Shown piece after piece: positions 49,545 through 58,245 of a stretch of DNA of 64,000 bases. Origin of the DNA: Chloracidobacterium sp. (GTDB taxonomy: Bacteria; Acidobacteriota; Blastocatellia; Pyrinomonadales; Pyrinomonadaceae); the NCBI GenBank assembly GCA_016716305.1, contig JADJWP010000002.1:1362501-1426500 (forward strand), in the 5' to 3' direction. The first letter of the stretch is position 1. Every line of letters begins with the position of its first letter. A model generated the notes under the pieces. The model did not search any database. It worked only from the letters and a program-made list of their open reading frames with translations, and was not told where the DNA came from. The position numbers and the translations under genes are program-made.

Positions 49545-50402
49545 TTACTTACCGATCGCGGATAGCTCGATCGCCTCGAGTATTGAGGGCCTTATTCCCA
49601 AGAACCGCTCAGCCACCCGGCCAAAACGTTGCGCAGCATCGGTAACAAAAAAATGGTCGATGTCGTCGCATAATCTCCGGCTGCCGGTCACACTGTTCGG
49701 GTTCGCGAGGTCTTTTTCACGCAAGAGCGTCACCACCTCGTCCGCGGTCGCCTCGCCTGAATCAATAAGCGTAACATTTTCGCCGACCGTTCGTTGGATC
49801 ACGTCGCGCAAGATCGGATAATGCGTGCATCCCAACACAAGGGCATCCGGCTTGAGGTCGCGCATTGCCGCAAGGTACCGTTCGGCGATCGAGAAGGTCT
49901 CCGGTTCGTTCGTCCAACCCTCTTCTGCAAGCGGGACGAATAGCGGGCATGGCGTCTGGAACACCTCGGCTTCCGGACAAGCACGGTGGATGGCCTCGGC
50001 GTACGCACCACTCGCTACGGTCGCCTCGGTTGCTACCACACCGATCCGCGGGCTGTCACACATGGTCACTTCGACCGCCTTTCGCCCGCCCGGGCCGATA
50101 ACGCCGACCACATCGAGCCCGATCTGCGACCTTATCGACGGCAATGCGAGTGCGGATGCCGTGTTGCAGGCAACGACCAGCATCTTGATCCCTCGTTTTG
50201 CCAGAAACTGTGCGTTTTCAAGCGCATATCGTTCGACGGTAGCCAGGGATTTCGTCCCGTAAGGAACACGTGCCGTGTCACCGAGATAAACGAAGTGTTC
50301 GTTAGGCAACCGGTCGTGAAGCGCCCGGTAGACCGTCAAGCCGCCCACGCCTGAGTCGAAAATACCGATCGGCAGGCTCTTTATCTCGTTCGGCTTGTCC
50401 AT
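49545..50402 (-). CDS. murI: Glutamate racemase
   Basis: Makes D-glutamate for peptidoglycan. The 285 residues have PIGIFDSGVGGLTVYRAL, GDTARVPYG, and the two catalytic Cys: C79 (VVACNTASAL) and C192 (VLGCTHYPIL). Asp and His partners are in the expected DSG and CTH positions. It shares its strand with rph. Upstream lies a 282-bp region divergent to the metalloprotease gene. Confidence 0.96.
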   Translation of the reverse strand: MDKPNEIKSLPIGIFDSGVGGLTVYRALHDRLPNEHFVYLGDTARVPYGTKSLATVERYALENAQFLAKRGIKMLVVACNTASALALPSIRSQIGLDVVGVIGPGGRKAVEVTMCDSPRIGVVATEATVASGAYAEAIHRACPEAEVFQTPCPLFVPLAEEGWTNEPETFSIAERYLAAMRDLKPDALVLGCTHYPILRDVIQRTVGENVTLIDSGEATADEVVTLLREKDLANPNSVTGSRRLCDDIDHFFVTDAAQRFGRVAERFLGIRPSILEAIELSAIGK

Positions 50403-50521
50403 TCTGAATCACATCCGGCAGAAAGCAATGAGAATAGAGACCGCGCGGCCGAAAGTCAATTTGGTCGCTCGGAACGATCAGCTTGGCCTGTGACCGGCAT
50501 CCGGTGCTTGATCCAACTTGA

Positions 50522-50532
50522 GTGTTAAACAC
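50522..50532. promoter_or_regulatory. Perfect palindrome GTGTTAAACAC in the murI-protease divergent region
   Basis: GTGTT-A-AACAC is an 11-bp perfect inverted repeat between two divergent genes, 120 bp from the murI start and 153 bp from the protease start. It is a candidate operator; no known regulator consensus is matched. A CCTGC/GCAGG hairpin lies about 50 bp further on in the leader. Confidence 0.3.
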
Positions 50533-50684
50533 TGTTCAATTTTCGTATTGCCAAACATTTGCGGATTCGATAAAATATTCCTGCCCTTTGCAGGGAGCGA
50601 CCTTGATCGATCCCCCGCCCGATTACCCGTCGCGGAACCTCAAGCCTTCCGCGCCATCATCTAAAGAAATCCGGAGAAATCTTG

Positions 50685-52652
50685 ATGCGAAAAGCCGTCA
50701 TCTTCACGACCGTTTCCTTGCTCTCTTTGTGTATCTGCCTTTTGTCGGACTTCGGCCGCTCGTCCGCACAGCGGCTTGGCGACACTGCGATGAATGAAAA
50801 GCCGTCGCGTACCGATGACCGGCAGCTCGGCGCTTTGATCCGTTCGCTTACCAACCGCACCACCGACGGGCTCCAAGAATTTGTCACCCCCGGCGACGGC
50901 ACCGCACTAAACCTCGACGGCCGTTTTCAGAACGTGGTGATCGGTAAAATAAATGCGAAAGGCGATCCGGTTGCCGCATGTGTGACAAGCATCGACGAGG
51001 CGAATCAGTTTTTCGGGCGGGACCTTGATACCGGACGCCCGATCGCAACTCCGTTTCCAGAAGAAGACATCGAATCGATCGCGACGCGGCATGGAATGAG
51101 CGTCGATGAATTTCTTTTCTACAGCCGAATGGTAAGCGAAGCTGTATTGAACGAGGTCGTTGCCTCCCCCTCCAGTGCGACAATAACCATCGTCAACAAT
51201 GACGGCGCGAATGAGGGATTTAATGACACCCTCCCGGCCTTTGTTGTCGGTGAGGGCGGGAACAGCGGAACAACCCGCGGTCAGCAGCGGCTTAACGTAT
51301 TCAATTTTGCCGGTGCTATATGGGGGGCGTTTCTTGATTCCAATGTGCCGATCCTTGTGGGCGCCCAAATGAACCCCCAGACCTGCTCGACGAGCGGTGC
51401 GGTACTTGGGTCCGCCGGCACAACCTATCTGATACGTGATTTTGGCGGTGCCGAACTTACCGGCACCTGGTACCATGCCGCCCTTGCAAACAAACAGGCG
51501 GGTTTTGATCTCTCGTCGGCAAATCCGGACATCAATACGATATTCAATTCTCAGATCGATACCGGATGCCTTGCTGCAGGCAGCCGATGGTATTACGGCC
51601 TCGATAACTCGACGCCATCGCTGAGAATAAACCTGCTTGTCGTCGTCTTGCACGAAATGGGTCACGGGCTTGGATTCTCGACCTTTGCAAACGGCAGCAC
51701 CGGTACGCTGAACGGAGGCTTACCCGATGTTTGGTCGAGGTTCATGTACGATAATGTGACCGGCCTGCATTGGAATGCAATGACCGACGCTCAGCGGCAA
51801 GCGTCTGCGGTAAGCAACGGCGCTCTGCGTTGGGATGGCCCGAATGTGGTGATCTCGTCCGACTTCCTTACGGCGGGCCGCGACACGGCCGGAAGGGTTC
51901 ATCTTCACGCTCCAACGACCTTTGCCTCGGGGTCTTCGGTCTCTCATTTCAGTACCCTGGCAACACCTAACCTTTTGATGGAACCGTCGATAAATCCCGG
52001 TTTGCCGATCGACCTTGATCTATCTAGACAATTGATGCGCGACATCGGCTGGTATCGCGATACGACGACCGACAATGTGCCGGATACGATCACAAATGTG
52101 ACGCCGAATAGCGGATTTGTGCTCGTCGGCAACAATGTGAATATCACCTGGAACAATACGGGCGGCTTCAACCGAAACGTCACAATAGAACTCTCAACGA
52201 ACGGCGGGACAACCTATTCGGCGATCGCCACAAATGTCGCCAATTCCGGATCGTTTGCCTGGACGGTACCGGGAACGACGACCACTCAGGCAAGAATTCG
52301 CGTCCGCGAAGCTGGATTTGTCGCGCCGGCGGGTGTCTCGTCTGCAAATTTCTCGATCTCGTTGGTACCCAGCTCAGGACGGGTGAGTGTTTCCGGACGT
52401 GTTTACGAAAGCAGCGGACGCTCTATCGCCAGTGCCACGGTCCGACTTGTCGGTGAAAATGGTGAGACGTTTTCAGCGATCACGAATGCCTTCGGATACT
52501 ACACGATCGGCGGACTGCGTGGCGGCTCGAGCTATACTGCGACCGTTGCTCACAAGGGTTATGCGTTCGAAACACGTTTCATTACGCTGGAGAACGATCT
52601 GACCGGGCTAGATTTTGAACCATCACAAAGCGTCTCGAGAAAGAGTAAATAA
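50685..52652 (+). CDS. Secreted metalloprotease, HEMGHGLGF type, with Ig-like and CarboxypepD_reg domains
   Basis: A 655-residue exported protein. The signal peptide (to about residue 30) is followed by a pro-region, and the catalytic helix HEMGHGLGF begins at H323. Position 11 of the usual HExxHxxGxxH is Thr, so the third zinc ligand must come from elsewhere. H421 in VSHFS, followed by a Met-turn-like LLMEPS (M432), is the best candidate. After the catalytic part there is an Ig-like Ser/Thr-rich module (residues about 470-560), then a C-terminal carboxypeptidase-regulatory-like domain. I chose ATG 50685, with GGAG 8 bases upstream. The family is like PA-domain or metzincin proteins but unnamed. 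Confidence 0.8.
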   Translation: MRKAVIFTTVSLLSLCICLLSDFGRSSAQRLGDTAMNEKPSRTDDRQLGALIRSLTNRTTDGLQEFVTPGDGTALNLDGRFQNVVIGKINAKGDPVAACVTSIDEANQFFGRDLDTGRPIATPFPEEDIESIATRHGMSVDEFLFYSRMVSEAVLNEVVASPSSATITIVNNDGANEGFNDTLPAFVVGEGGNSGTTRGQQRLNVFNFAGAIWGAFLDSNVPILVGAQMNPQTCSTSGAVLGSAGTTYLIRDFGGAELTGTWYHAALANKQAGFDLSSANPDINTIFNSQIDTGCLAAGSRWYYGLDNSTPSLRINLLVVVLHEMGHGLGFSTFANGSTGTLNGGLPDVWSRFMYDNVTGLHWNAMTDAQRQASAVSNGALRWDGPNVVISSDFLTAGRDTAGRVHLHAPTTFASGSSVSHFSTLATPNLLMEPSINPGLPIDLDLSRQLMRDIGWYRDTTTDNVPDTITNVTPNSGFVLVGNNVNITWNNTGGFNRNVTIELSTNGGTTYSAIATNVANSGSFAWTVPGTTTTQARIRVREAGFVAPAGVSSANFSISLVPSSGRVSVSGRVYESSGRSIASATVRLVGENGETFSAITNAFGYYTIGGLRGGSSYTATVAHKGYAFETRFITLENDLTGLDFEPSQSVSRKSK

Positions 52653-52655
52653 ACG

Positions 52656-53867
52656 CTATCGTTTGAAACGATCTCGTTTCATCAGCCAAACCGCGATCGC
52701 CACTGCCAGGATGGCCAAGGCCGCGATGATCATCACGGCTCGGTTGGTCAATGTGCCGCTTGCCGTGTCAGTTTGCGGCTGCTCAGGCCCCGCCGGAGTG
52801 ACCGCCAGGCTTGCTTTCAGCTGATCTCGCGACCTTTCCAAAATCTGCTTTACGCGTTCTTTGCCCTGCTGTTCTGCAACCGAGCGTGCAATTCCGCCAA
52901 GCAGGCCGCCTAAAGCATCCGAGCGCGTCCGATCTGCAAAAACGAGGTACGCCTCCGACTTACCGTCGTCTGCAAATCGAAACAAGAAGGAAAGGGTCAG
53001 AGACGAATCGATATAGCGGCTGGCATATATTTGCCGAGTTGCGATCGCGAATCGCTCTCCGCCGCCGCTTTTTTCTGCATCGGCGGCAACGTGCGAGATC
53101 GCGATCATCGGTTTCAGGCCGAATTCGACCGTCGACCAATACAAGGCGTTCTCGACATCGTCGTCACCCTTCGGGAAATTCTGAAGAAACGAATACAACT
53201 TTGGCGCTGCGTCGCGCAGGAACAGCGATCTGCTCAGAAGCGATCGGTGGTCTTCCCCGATCGGTACCGGTTTCCGCCGGTTCACGAGCGGTTCAAGCGA
53301 CGCTGCCCCACGCGCTTCGTATGCCGCCGCGATCTCGGCCAAAAGCGTCCGATAGGCTTCGCTCATTTTCTGGCTGCGATCCACCGCCGATCCATCGACC
53401 GACGCGTTGATCCGAACGATCATCTTCTCGGTCATGTTCAGATCGCAGTTGCCGACGAAGCATCTCTCTAATTCCTCGATGTCCTTTTCTTCAAGTTCGA
53501 GTGATCGCAGGTCATCGTTGATCGGCGGCGAGCTGAATTTCGCTCCGGGACCGATCTCGTCGCTGCGTTTCTGTGAAAAACTCGCTCTGAATCGATCTAA
53601 TGTGACACTCCCGTCAAGTGTGGTTCTTACAACGCCGACCACTGCGGTCTCTTGTTTATCGCCGGTCTTGATGGTCTTGACGACGGTCTGTCCCGCCTCG
53701 AGAGCGGCTAGGTCTTCGGGCGCGAACGCCGCTTTCTCTCTCAGGTGTTTCAGAAAATAGCTGCGATCGAACTGCGCAGCTGCGTCCGTAACCGCCGTGG
53801 CGATCGCAAGCACGGTCACCACAAGTCCGATCGAGCCGGCTATCGGCAGCTGACGCATGACGCCCAT
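52656..53867 (-). CDS. Exported protein with C-terminal membrane anchor, unknown
   Basis: A 403-residue protein. The signal peptide covers residues 1-32 (MRQLPIAGSIGLVVTVLAIATAVTDAAAQ). The mature part is mixed alpha/beta, with one Cys pair (ERCFVGNCDLN) and a hydrophilic Gln/Thr-rich segment. The last 25 residues form a transmembrane helix (LTNRAVMIIAALAILAVAIAVWLMKRDRFKR) with a basic tail, so the bulk faces the periplasm. No family recognised. ATG 53867 or 53858 are both possible starts. It is convergent with the metalloprotease gene, only 3 bp from its stop. Confidence 0.6.
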   Translation of the reverse strand: MGVMRQLPIAGSIGLVVTVLAIATAVTDAAAQFDRSYFLKHLREKAAFAPEDLAALEAGQTVVKTIKTGDKQETAVVGVVRTTLDGSVTLDRFRASFSQKRSDEIGPGAKFSSPPINDDLRSLELEEKDIEELERCFVGNCDLNMTEKMIVRINASVDGSAVDRSQKMSEAYRTLLAEIAAAYEARGAASLEPLVNRRKPVPIGEDHRSLLSRSLFLRDAAPKLYSFLQNFPKGDDDVENALYWSTVEFGLKPMIAISHVAADAEKSGGGERFAIATRQIYASRYIDSSLTLSFLFRFADDGKSEAYLVFADRTRSDALGGLLGGIARSVAEQQGKERVKQILERSRDQLKASLAVTPAGPEQPQTDTASGTLTNRAVMIIAALAILAVAIAVWLMKRDRFKR

Positions 53868-53928
53868 AGGCGTCGATTATAGCCGAACAACCGAGTTTTG
53901 ACGGAATTTGAAAAGCTGTGGATACGAA

Positions 53929-53958
53929 ATGGTGGAGGCGGCGGGAATCGAACCCGCA
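53929..53958 (-). repeat. 30-bp direct repeat: copy of the tmRNA 3' end (att-like)
   Basis: A perfect 30-bp copy of the 3' end of ssrA (56866-56895), including the T-arm and CCA, in the same orientation. Sequence identity stops at the 5' edge of the T-arm. No acceptor 5' strand or anticodon arm precedes it, so it is a fragment, not a gene. With the intact tmRNA copy it brackets the kinase gene. Confidence 0.85.
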
Positions 53959-53988
53959 GGCAAAATAGTGGCGTTGAACCACTTAACA

Positions 53989-56703
53989 TTAGCTGCCAGG
54001 AGACGGATCGAGCAGCCGCCCGAGGTCGAACCGCGCCCCGCCAAGCGAGACGACAAAGCCGTACGCAACTATAGCTAACGTGACCAACAAGCCTGCGATC
54101 GACGCTTCGAAGTAGATGCTCTCGGGATTGAAAATAAATGGCCTGTTCGCAAGCGTAAAATAGAAAAGCTGGTAAACCAAAAGGCCGACGATCCCAAACC
54201 GCATCAGGGCGGCGATCATAATCCCCACCATTAAAAGAAGGACGAATAGCTCAACCCCTAACGGAAGATCGCCCCAGCGGCCAAAGCCACCGCCGCCGCC
54301 GAGACCGAAAACGCACGCGAAGACCACAATTGCGATCCATTTTCGACGAGTTATGAACAGAAAGATAAAGATAACGAAAGTAATAATGAGTGTCGACAAA
54401 AGTGCCGCAGGGAGCCACGAGAAAGAGTCCGCAACACCGGGCAAAAAGCCATCCCACCTAAAATAGTGCGACGCGGTTGGAGTCGGCTCTCCCATCAGCC
54501 AGTGCGGGAGAAACGCATGCAGCGTTCCAATGGCATACACGACAGTTCCGAGCAACGCGCCCATCAGAATATCGCGCCCGATCATCGGGTCACGCACATC
54601 GCCGGCCACGAGACGGCTCCAGGAGATAAGCAATTCGGGCCACATCCGCCTGATCTGTGGTTCAAGAGCGCTGTACATTAACCCAACAAGAACCGAGAGA
54701 AAAACGCTGTTTCTCAGAATGACGAGTAGTATCCACATCTCGCCGACCAGGCTTATTGAATGATCGGCCAGAAAGAGTCCGGAGAAAAAGCTGACAATAA
54801 AGAAACACACCATCACCCGCACGCTGCCGCCGATATCACCTCTGCCCGATCGGAAGTTATGCCAGGAGAGCACGATTATCCCGATGCCTATTAGGAACGA
54901 AAAGACCAAAACTAATATTTGGATCGCGATCGGCGGTACCATCCTCTGCTGATCGGTTTGGCCGTCCCCCGAAGCCCAGGGCATTATGATCTGAAACCAT
55001 ACCGGCTTGCCGTCATAGGCTGCAGCTTCGATCTGTACACTCATTGATGGATCGGAAATGAATGGACCTTTCCATTTCGCTTTCTCTTCGGCAAAAACCG
55101 GCGGCAGATGGTCTGGATCTAGTTGTTCGTACTTTGTAATGTCGAGTCCGGCTTCTGTAAATAGCTGCTGCCAATTCGTCGGCGTCGTCTCGCCTGCAGG
55201 CCCTGATCGCTTTTTCGGGATGGCCTTGAACTCGAGCAGCCTTCCGACCGGGTCGGTCAACACTCTTAACTCGCCGGGAACCTCCATCACCGGGTCTTGG
55301 GCAGTGACTTCTGCGCTTGCCGAGGGAACTATGGGTTGAGGCGATTCGCGGTAACGAAACATTCGCAATCCGGGCTGGCCGGTCTTCATTAGTTCCCAAG
55401 CATTCTTGAGACTTTCGTTTTTAGCGAAACCCTGCTCAGCGAACACCGCATCGAGAGCAAAACCATACTTTACGTCCGCAGGTTTCTCGGGATACCCGAG
55501 ATTTGCCGCGATAGTTCGCGATCGGGCAACTAAAAGCTCTCCTGATTTTTCTTCGGTTGGAATGACCCAATACTTATATTCAAAAAACGCATTGAATGTA
55601 AGGGCGAGAAGGATAGCTGCCAGAACAAGTCCGGCCGTTCTCAAACTTAGAGTCCCCTTCTTCGGAGCCGCGGCAACCATCGCCGGCGACGGTGTTTCAC
55701 CCGCTGCGATCGCTGCCTCGAGCGGATTCCCGCCCGGCAGCATCAGGGCGACTTGCAGTGCGTTCTTTGGCCTTTCCTCCGGATCTTTTTCGAGGCACTG
55801 GAGAATGGTCTTCTCGACCAGCGGATCGATGTCTTTAAGGATCTCGGACGGATTCGTGGGTGTCGTGGTCTGATGCTTAACGAGCAGTTCCGGCAAAGAA
55901 TCAAACTGAAAAGCTTGTTTGCCGGTGAAGATCTCGTAGAGAAGAAGCCCGAGAGAATAAATGTCGCTCTTCGGCGTAACACCCTTGCCGTCGAGTTGTT
56001 CCGGCGACATATAGGCCGGTGTGCCTGAGCGGAAGTCGTCGCGCGTAAGATCGCTCTCGACACCCGCAATCCCAAAATCGGTTATCCGAGCCTTGCCCTT
56101 TGAATCGATGATGATGTTCGCCGGTTTCAGATCGCGATGCAGGATGCCGGCTTCGTGGATCGCGTGAAGTCCGAGGCACAGTTGGCGGGATGTCTCGATC
56201 GCCTTATCCGACGGCAGCCGCCCGATCCGCCTCAGGAGCATCGAAAGGTCGTCGCCCTCGATAAACTCCATGGTGATGAAGTAAACGCCGTCGGCCTCGG
56301 CGATGTCGAACACGCGGCAGACGTTCGGGTGAGCCACCTGACGTGCCGTCCTGACCTCGCTGCGAAACCGTTTGAGCGCGGTTTCGTCCTTCGCGATCGC
56401 CGCCGGCAGGAACTTGAGTGCGACGGTCTGGCCGAGCTCGAGGTCGTCGGCCTTATAGACCTCGCCCATGCCGCCTTTTCCGATCGGCATGATCAACCGG
56501 TATCGCCCCGCAAGCACGGTGCCGGGAGAGAAACCGCCCTCGTGACCCGTCGCGAAGGCGGATGACATCAACTCGGTCCGTTCGCGGCTCCGATCGTCAG
56601 AAAGCTGCGTCGCTTCGAACTCGCTCGATAGATCAACTCCACATGCTGAACATGTTGGCGAAGATCCAACGATCCTCGTATTGCACTTGGGGCAGCTTTT
56701 CAT
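53989..56703 (-). CDS. Ser/Thr protein kinase with N-terminal zinc ribbon and large C-terminal membrane region
   Basis: A 904-residue Hanks-type kinase. An N-terminal zinc ribbon (C4, C7, C18, C21 in CPKC...CSAC) precedes the kinase domain (about residues 68-330). It has G-loop GKGGMG (75-80), K97, HRDLKPAN with catalytic D191, DFG with D209 and SPEQ. After a TM helix (about 360) comes an extracytoplasmic domain (residues about 380-610), then eight or more TM helices to the C-terminus. I chose ATG 56703 (MKSCPKCN); the longer frame to 56823 is unsupported. It is the only gene between the two ssrA 3'-end repeats. It may sense an envelope signal. Confidence 0.85.
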   Translation of the reverse strand: MKSCPKCNTRIVGSSPTCSACGVDLSSEFEATQLSDDRSRERTELMSSAFATGHEGGFSPGTVLAGRYRLIMPIGKGGMGEVYKADDLELGQTVALKFLPAAIAKDETALKRFRSEVRTARQVAHPNVCRVFDIAEADGVYFITMEFIEGDDLSMLLRRIGRLPSDKAIETSRQLCLGLHAIHEAGILHRDLKPANIIIDSKGKARITDFGIAGVESDLTRDDFRSGTPAYMSPEQLDGKGVTPKSDIYSLGLLLYEIFTGKQAFQFDSLPELLVKHQTTTPTNPSEILKDIDPLVEKTILQCLEKDPEERPKNALQVALMLPGGNPLEAAIAAGETPSPAMVAAAPKKGTLSLRTAGLVLAAILLALTFNAFFEYKYWVIPTEEKSGELLVARSRTIAANLGYPEKPADVKYGFALDAVFAEQGFAKNESLKNAWELMKTGQPGLRMFRYRESPQPIVPSASAEVTAQDPVMEVPGELRVLTDPVGRLLEFKAIPKKRSGPAGETTPTNWQQLFTEAGLDITKYEQLDPDHLPPVFAEEKAKWKGPFISDPSMSVQIEAAAYDGKPVWFQIIMPWASGDGQTDQQRMVPPIAIQILVLVFSFLIGIGIIVLSWHNFRSGRGDIGGSVRVMVCFFIVSFFSGLFLADHSISLVGEMWILLVILRNSVFLSVLVGLMYSALEPQIRRMWPELLISWSRLVAGDVRDPMIGRDILMGALLGTVVYAIGTLHAFLPHWLMGEPTPTASHYFRWDGFLPGVADSFSWLPAALLSTLIITFVIFIFLFITRRKWIAIVVFACVFGLGGGGGFGRWGDLPLGVELFVLLLMVGIMIAALMRFGIVGLLVYQLFYFTLANRPFIFNPESIYFEASIAGLLVTLAIVAYGFVVSLGGARFDLGRLLDPSPGS

Positions 56704-56814
56704 ATCGATCTTTTTCGCGTGGCTTTGAGGTATCAGTCCAGCGTAAGAGACTTTTTCGGAAATGGTACTACATAGTAGAGTTCCCAAAAAGCGGTTTTGG
56801 CAACGGTCGGCGTT

Positions 56815-56860
56815 CCAAAACAAAAAGCGGATTCCGGGAAATTCCGAAAACCGCTTTTAA
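56815..56860 (-). terminator. Terminator of the tmRNA gene
   Basis: On the minus strand AAAAGCGG (56858-56851) pairs with CCGCTTTT (56830-56823), with partial inner pairing. It is followed by TTTTTGTTTT. It lies just after the tmRNA CCA end (56867). Confidence 0.7.
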
Positions 56861-56866
56861 AAATGA

Positions 56867-57237
56867 TGGTGGAGGCGGCGGGAATCGAACCCGCATCCAA
56901 AGGTTGCGACCAGTGAAATCTACACGTTTAGTCGATTCACTTTAAGTTCGCCTTCGAAGAGCAGATGAACCGACAAGACCTCTTCGAAAGCTAACCCGGC
57001 TAACTTTAAGCCGCGTCCGCAGGTGGAGGACGCGCCCGAGCCCGAACTGAGTTATGCCTTGGCCGGTCGCATCAGGCTGACTTCCGGTAAGACATTGCTG
57101 TAGCTAAAGTTAATTAGGCAGCAAGAGCTAATTCTTGATTAGCATTTGTGTTTTGCGTGTTTTTTTAACGAGCTAACAAGCAAGCCCGACGTGCATTCAA
57201 AGATCTATACAAGCCCCTGTCGAAGCCTGTCGCCCCC
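56867..57237 (-). ncRNA. ssrA: tmRNA (transfer-messenger RNA)
   Basis: Rescues stalled ribosomes by trans-translation. The 5' end begins GGGGGCGACAGG near 57237 and can pair with the 3' CGCCTCC before A and the encoded CCA (56867-56869), giving a 7-bp acceptor stem with one G-U pair. The T-arm is GCGGGTTCGATTCCCGC. The message encodes NANQELALAA then TAA (codons across about 57112-57144). This frame is not obviously reached from a GCA codon upstream. The total length of 371 bases is typical. A 126-bp gap separates it from the upstream SYLF gene. Confidence 0.93.
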
Positions 57238-57363
57238 ATTTCAGGATCATTCGTTTATGACGAACGTCCTTGGCGGAGTGCCAGTGTACGAGATTCAGAT
57301 GAAAAATGGAAGCCCCCGGTTCGCCGTTATCAATACGGCGAGCACGGGGACTTTCGGATCGGA

Positions 57364-58089
57364 TCACTTCGCGTGGCGAGTGATCGTCTGCTGAAGACCT
57401 CTAGTCGCTGCCGGTATCGAAGCCAGCGGCACTTTGTTGATGCCGGTCAACAGCTCCTTCGCCGGATAACCGTATAGAGCCATATTTCGGTCGTTATCAG
57501 GGCTGATGACTCCGCCCGTAAGCGAGATGCCGGCAAAAAGACCCTTGCTTCGAGAATAAGATAGTATCTGAGCCTTGAGTTGGGCATCGGTCGATGCCTT
57601 GGCCGTTCGGCCCACCGGACCCGCCGCGGCCGATGCCTCGCCTCCGATCTCGAAGCGGTCCTCCAGTAGATTCTTGAGGCTGTTTTCTGTCATGAACAGC
57701 ATCACGAAGTCGGTTTGCGAAGCACCGATCTGGAACCCAACGCTGCCGCTGGCAATTTTGAACGCTGTCGGAGCGCTCCATCCACTTTGGAGCCGCCTCG
57801 ATATTAGGCCCTGGCCTCCGCTGCCGCCAATGCCAAAAGCCGCCTTCACGACCCCGGGAAAAATAGCGATCGCCTTTGCATCCTTTAGCAATGCTTCCGG
57901 GATAGAATTTGCTGGGATTCTCATTAGTTCATCAAGCGTTTTCGATGCCGACCTCGCGGTTTGGCTGGCCTTCTTGACCTGGCTTGCTTTTTCCTTATCG
58001 CTCATTTGTGCGAAGGCGGAATGGCCGGCGACCGACACGATCGAAACTACGCCGAGCAAAAATATTATTGTTTTAAAATGTTCTTTCAC
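57364..58089 (-). CDS. Exported SYLF-domain (YSC84-like) protein
   Basis: A 241-residue protein. The signal peptide (MKEHFKTIIFLLGVVSIVSVAGHSAFAQ) leads to a short helix and then the SYLF/lipid-binding domain: PEALLKDAKAIAIFPGVVKAAFGIGGSGGQGLISRR, FQIGASQTDFVMLFM and GLFAGISLTGGVISPD. SYLF domains bind phosphoinositide-like or anionic lipids in eukaryotes; bacterial roles are poorly known. It probably acts in the periplasm or outer membrane. Confidence 0.88.
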   Translation of the reverse strand: MKEHFKTIIFLLGVVSIVSVAGHSAFAQMSDKEKASQVKKASQTARSASKTLDELMRIPANSIPEALLKDAKAIAIFPGVVKAAFGIGGSGGQGLISRRLQSGWSAPTAFKIASGSVGFQIGASQTDFVMLFMTENSLKNLLEDRFEIGGEASAAAGPVGRTAKASTDAQLKAQILSYSRSKGLFAGISLTGGVISPDNDRNMALYGYPAKELLTGINKVPLASIPAATRGLQQTITRHAK

Positions 58090-58160
58090 GACAACCTCCT
58101 TGTAGGGTCAAATAATGCAGGTAAACGGTCGCAATAAATACGGCCCGGGGAAAGGTGAAC

Positions 58161-58173
58161 AGCAACTGTTGCT
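58161..58173. promoter_or_regulatory. Perfect palindrome AGCAACTGTTGCT upstream of the SYLF gene
   Basis: AGCAAC-T-GTTGCT lies in the 156-bp region upstream of the SYLF gene and after the purF stop. It may be an operator; there is no consensus match. Low certainty. Confidence 0.25.
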
Positions 58174-58245
58174 TGCTAACAGCCTATTCCTCTCGATCGT
58201 TGATGTCAACGGAAAGACCTCGTTACCTGGCAGTTGTGAGTGCGA

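Noticed and set aside
53929..54005. A tRNA gene on the minus strand ending in the 30-bp T-arm/CCA sequence
   Set aside because: No matching 5' acceptor strand (GGAGGCG) or anticodon stem exists upstream; identity to ssrA is exact only over the T-arm and 3' end, so it is an ssrA fragment.
54000..56860. Integrase or recombinase gene within the ssrA-bounded segment
   Set aside because: The kinase frame fills the segment and no other frame shows tyrosine or serine recombinase motifs.
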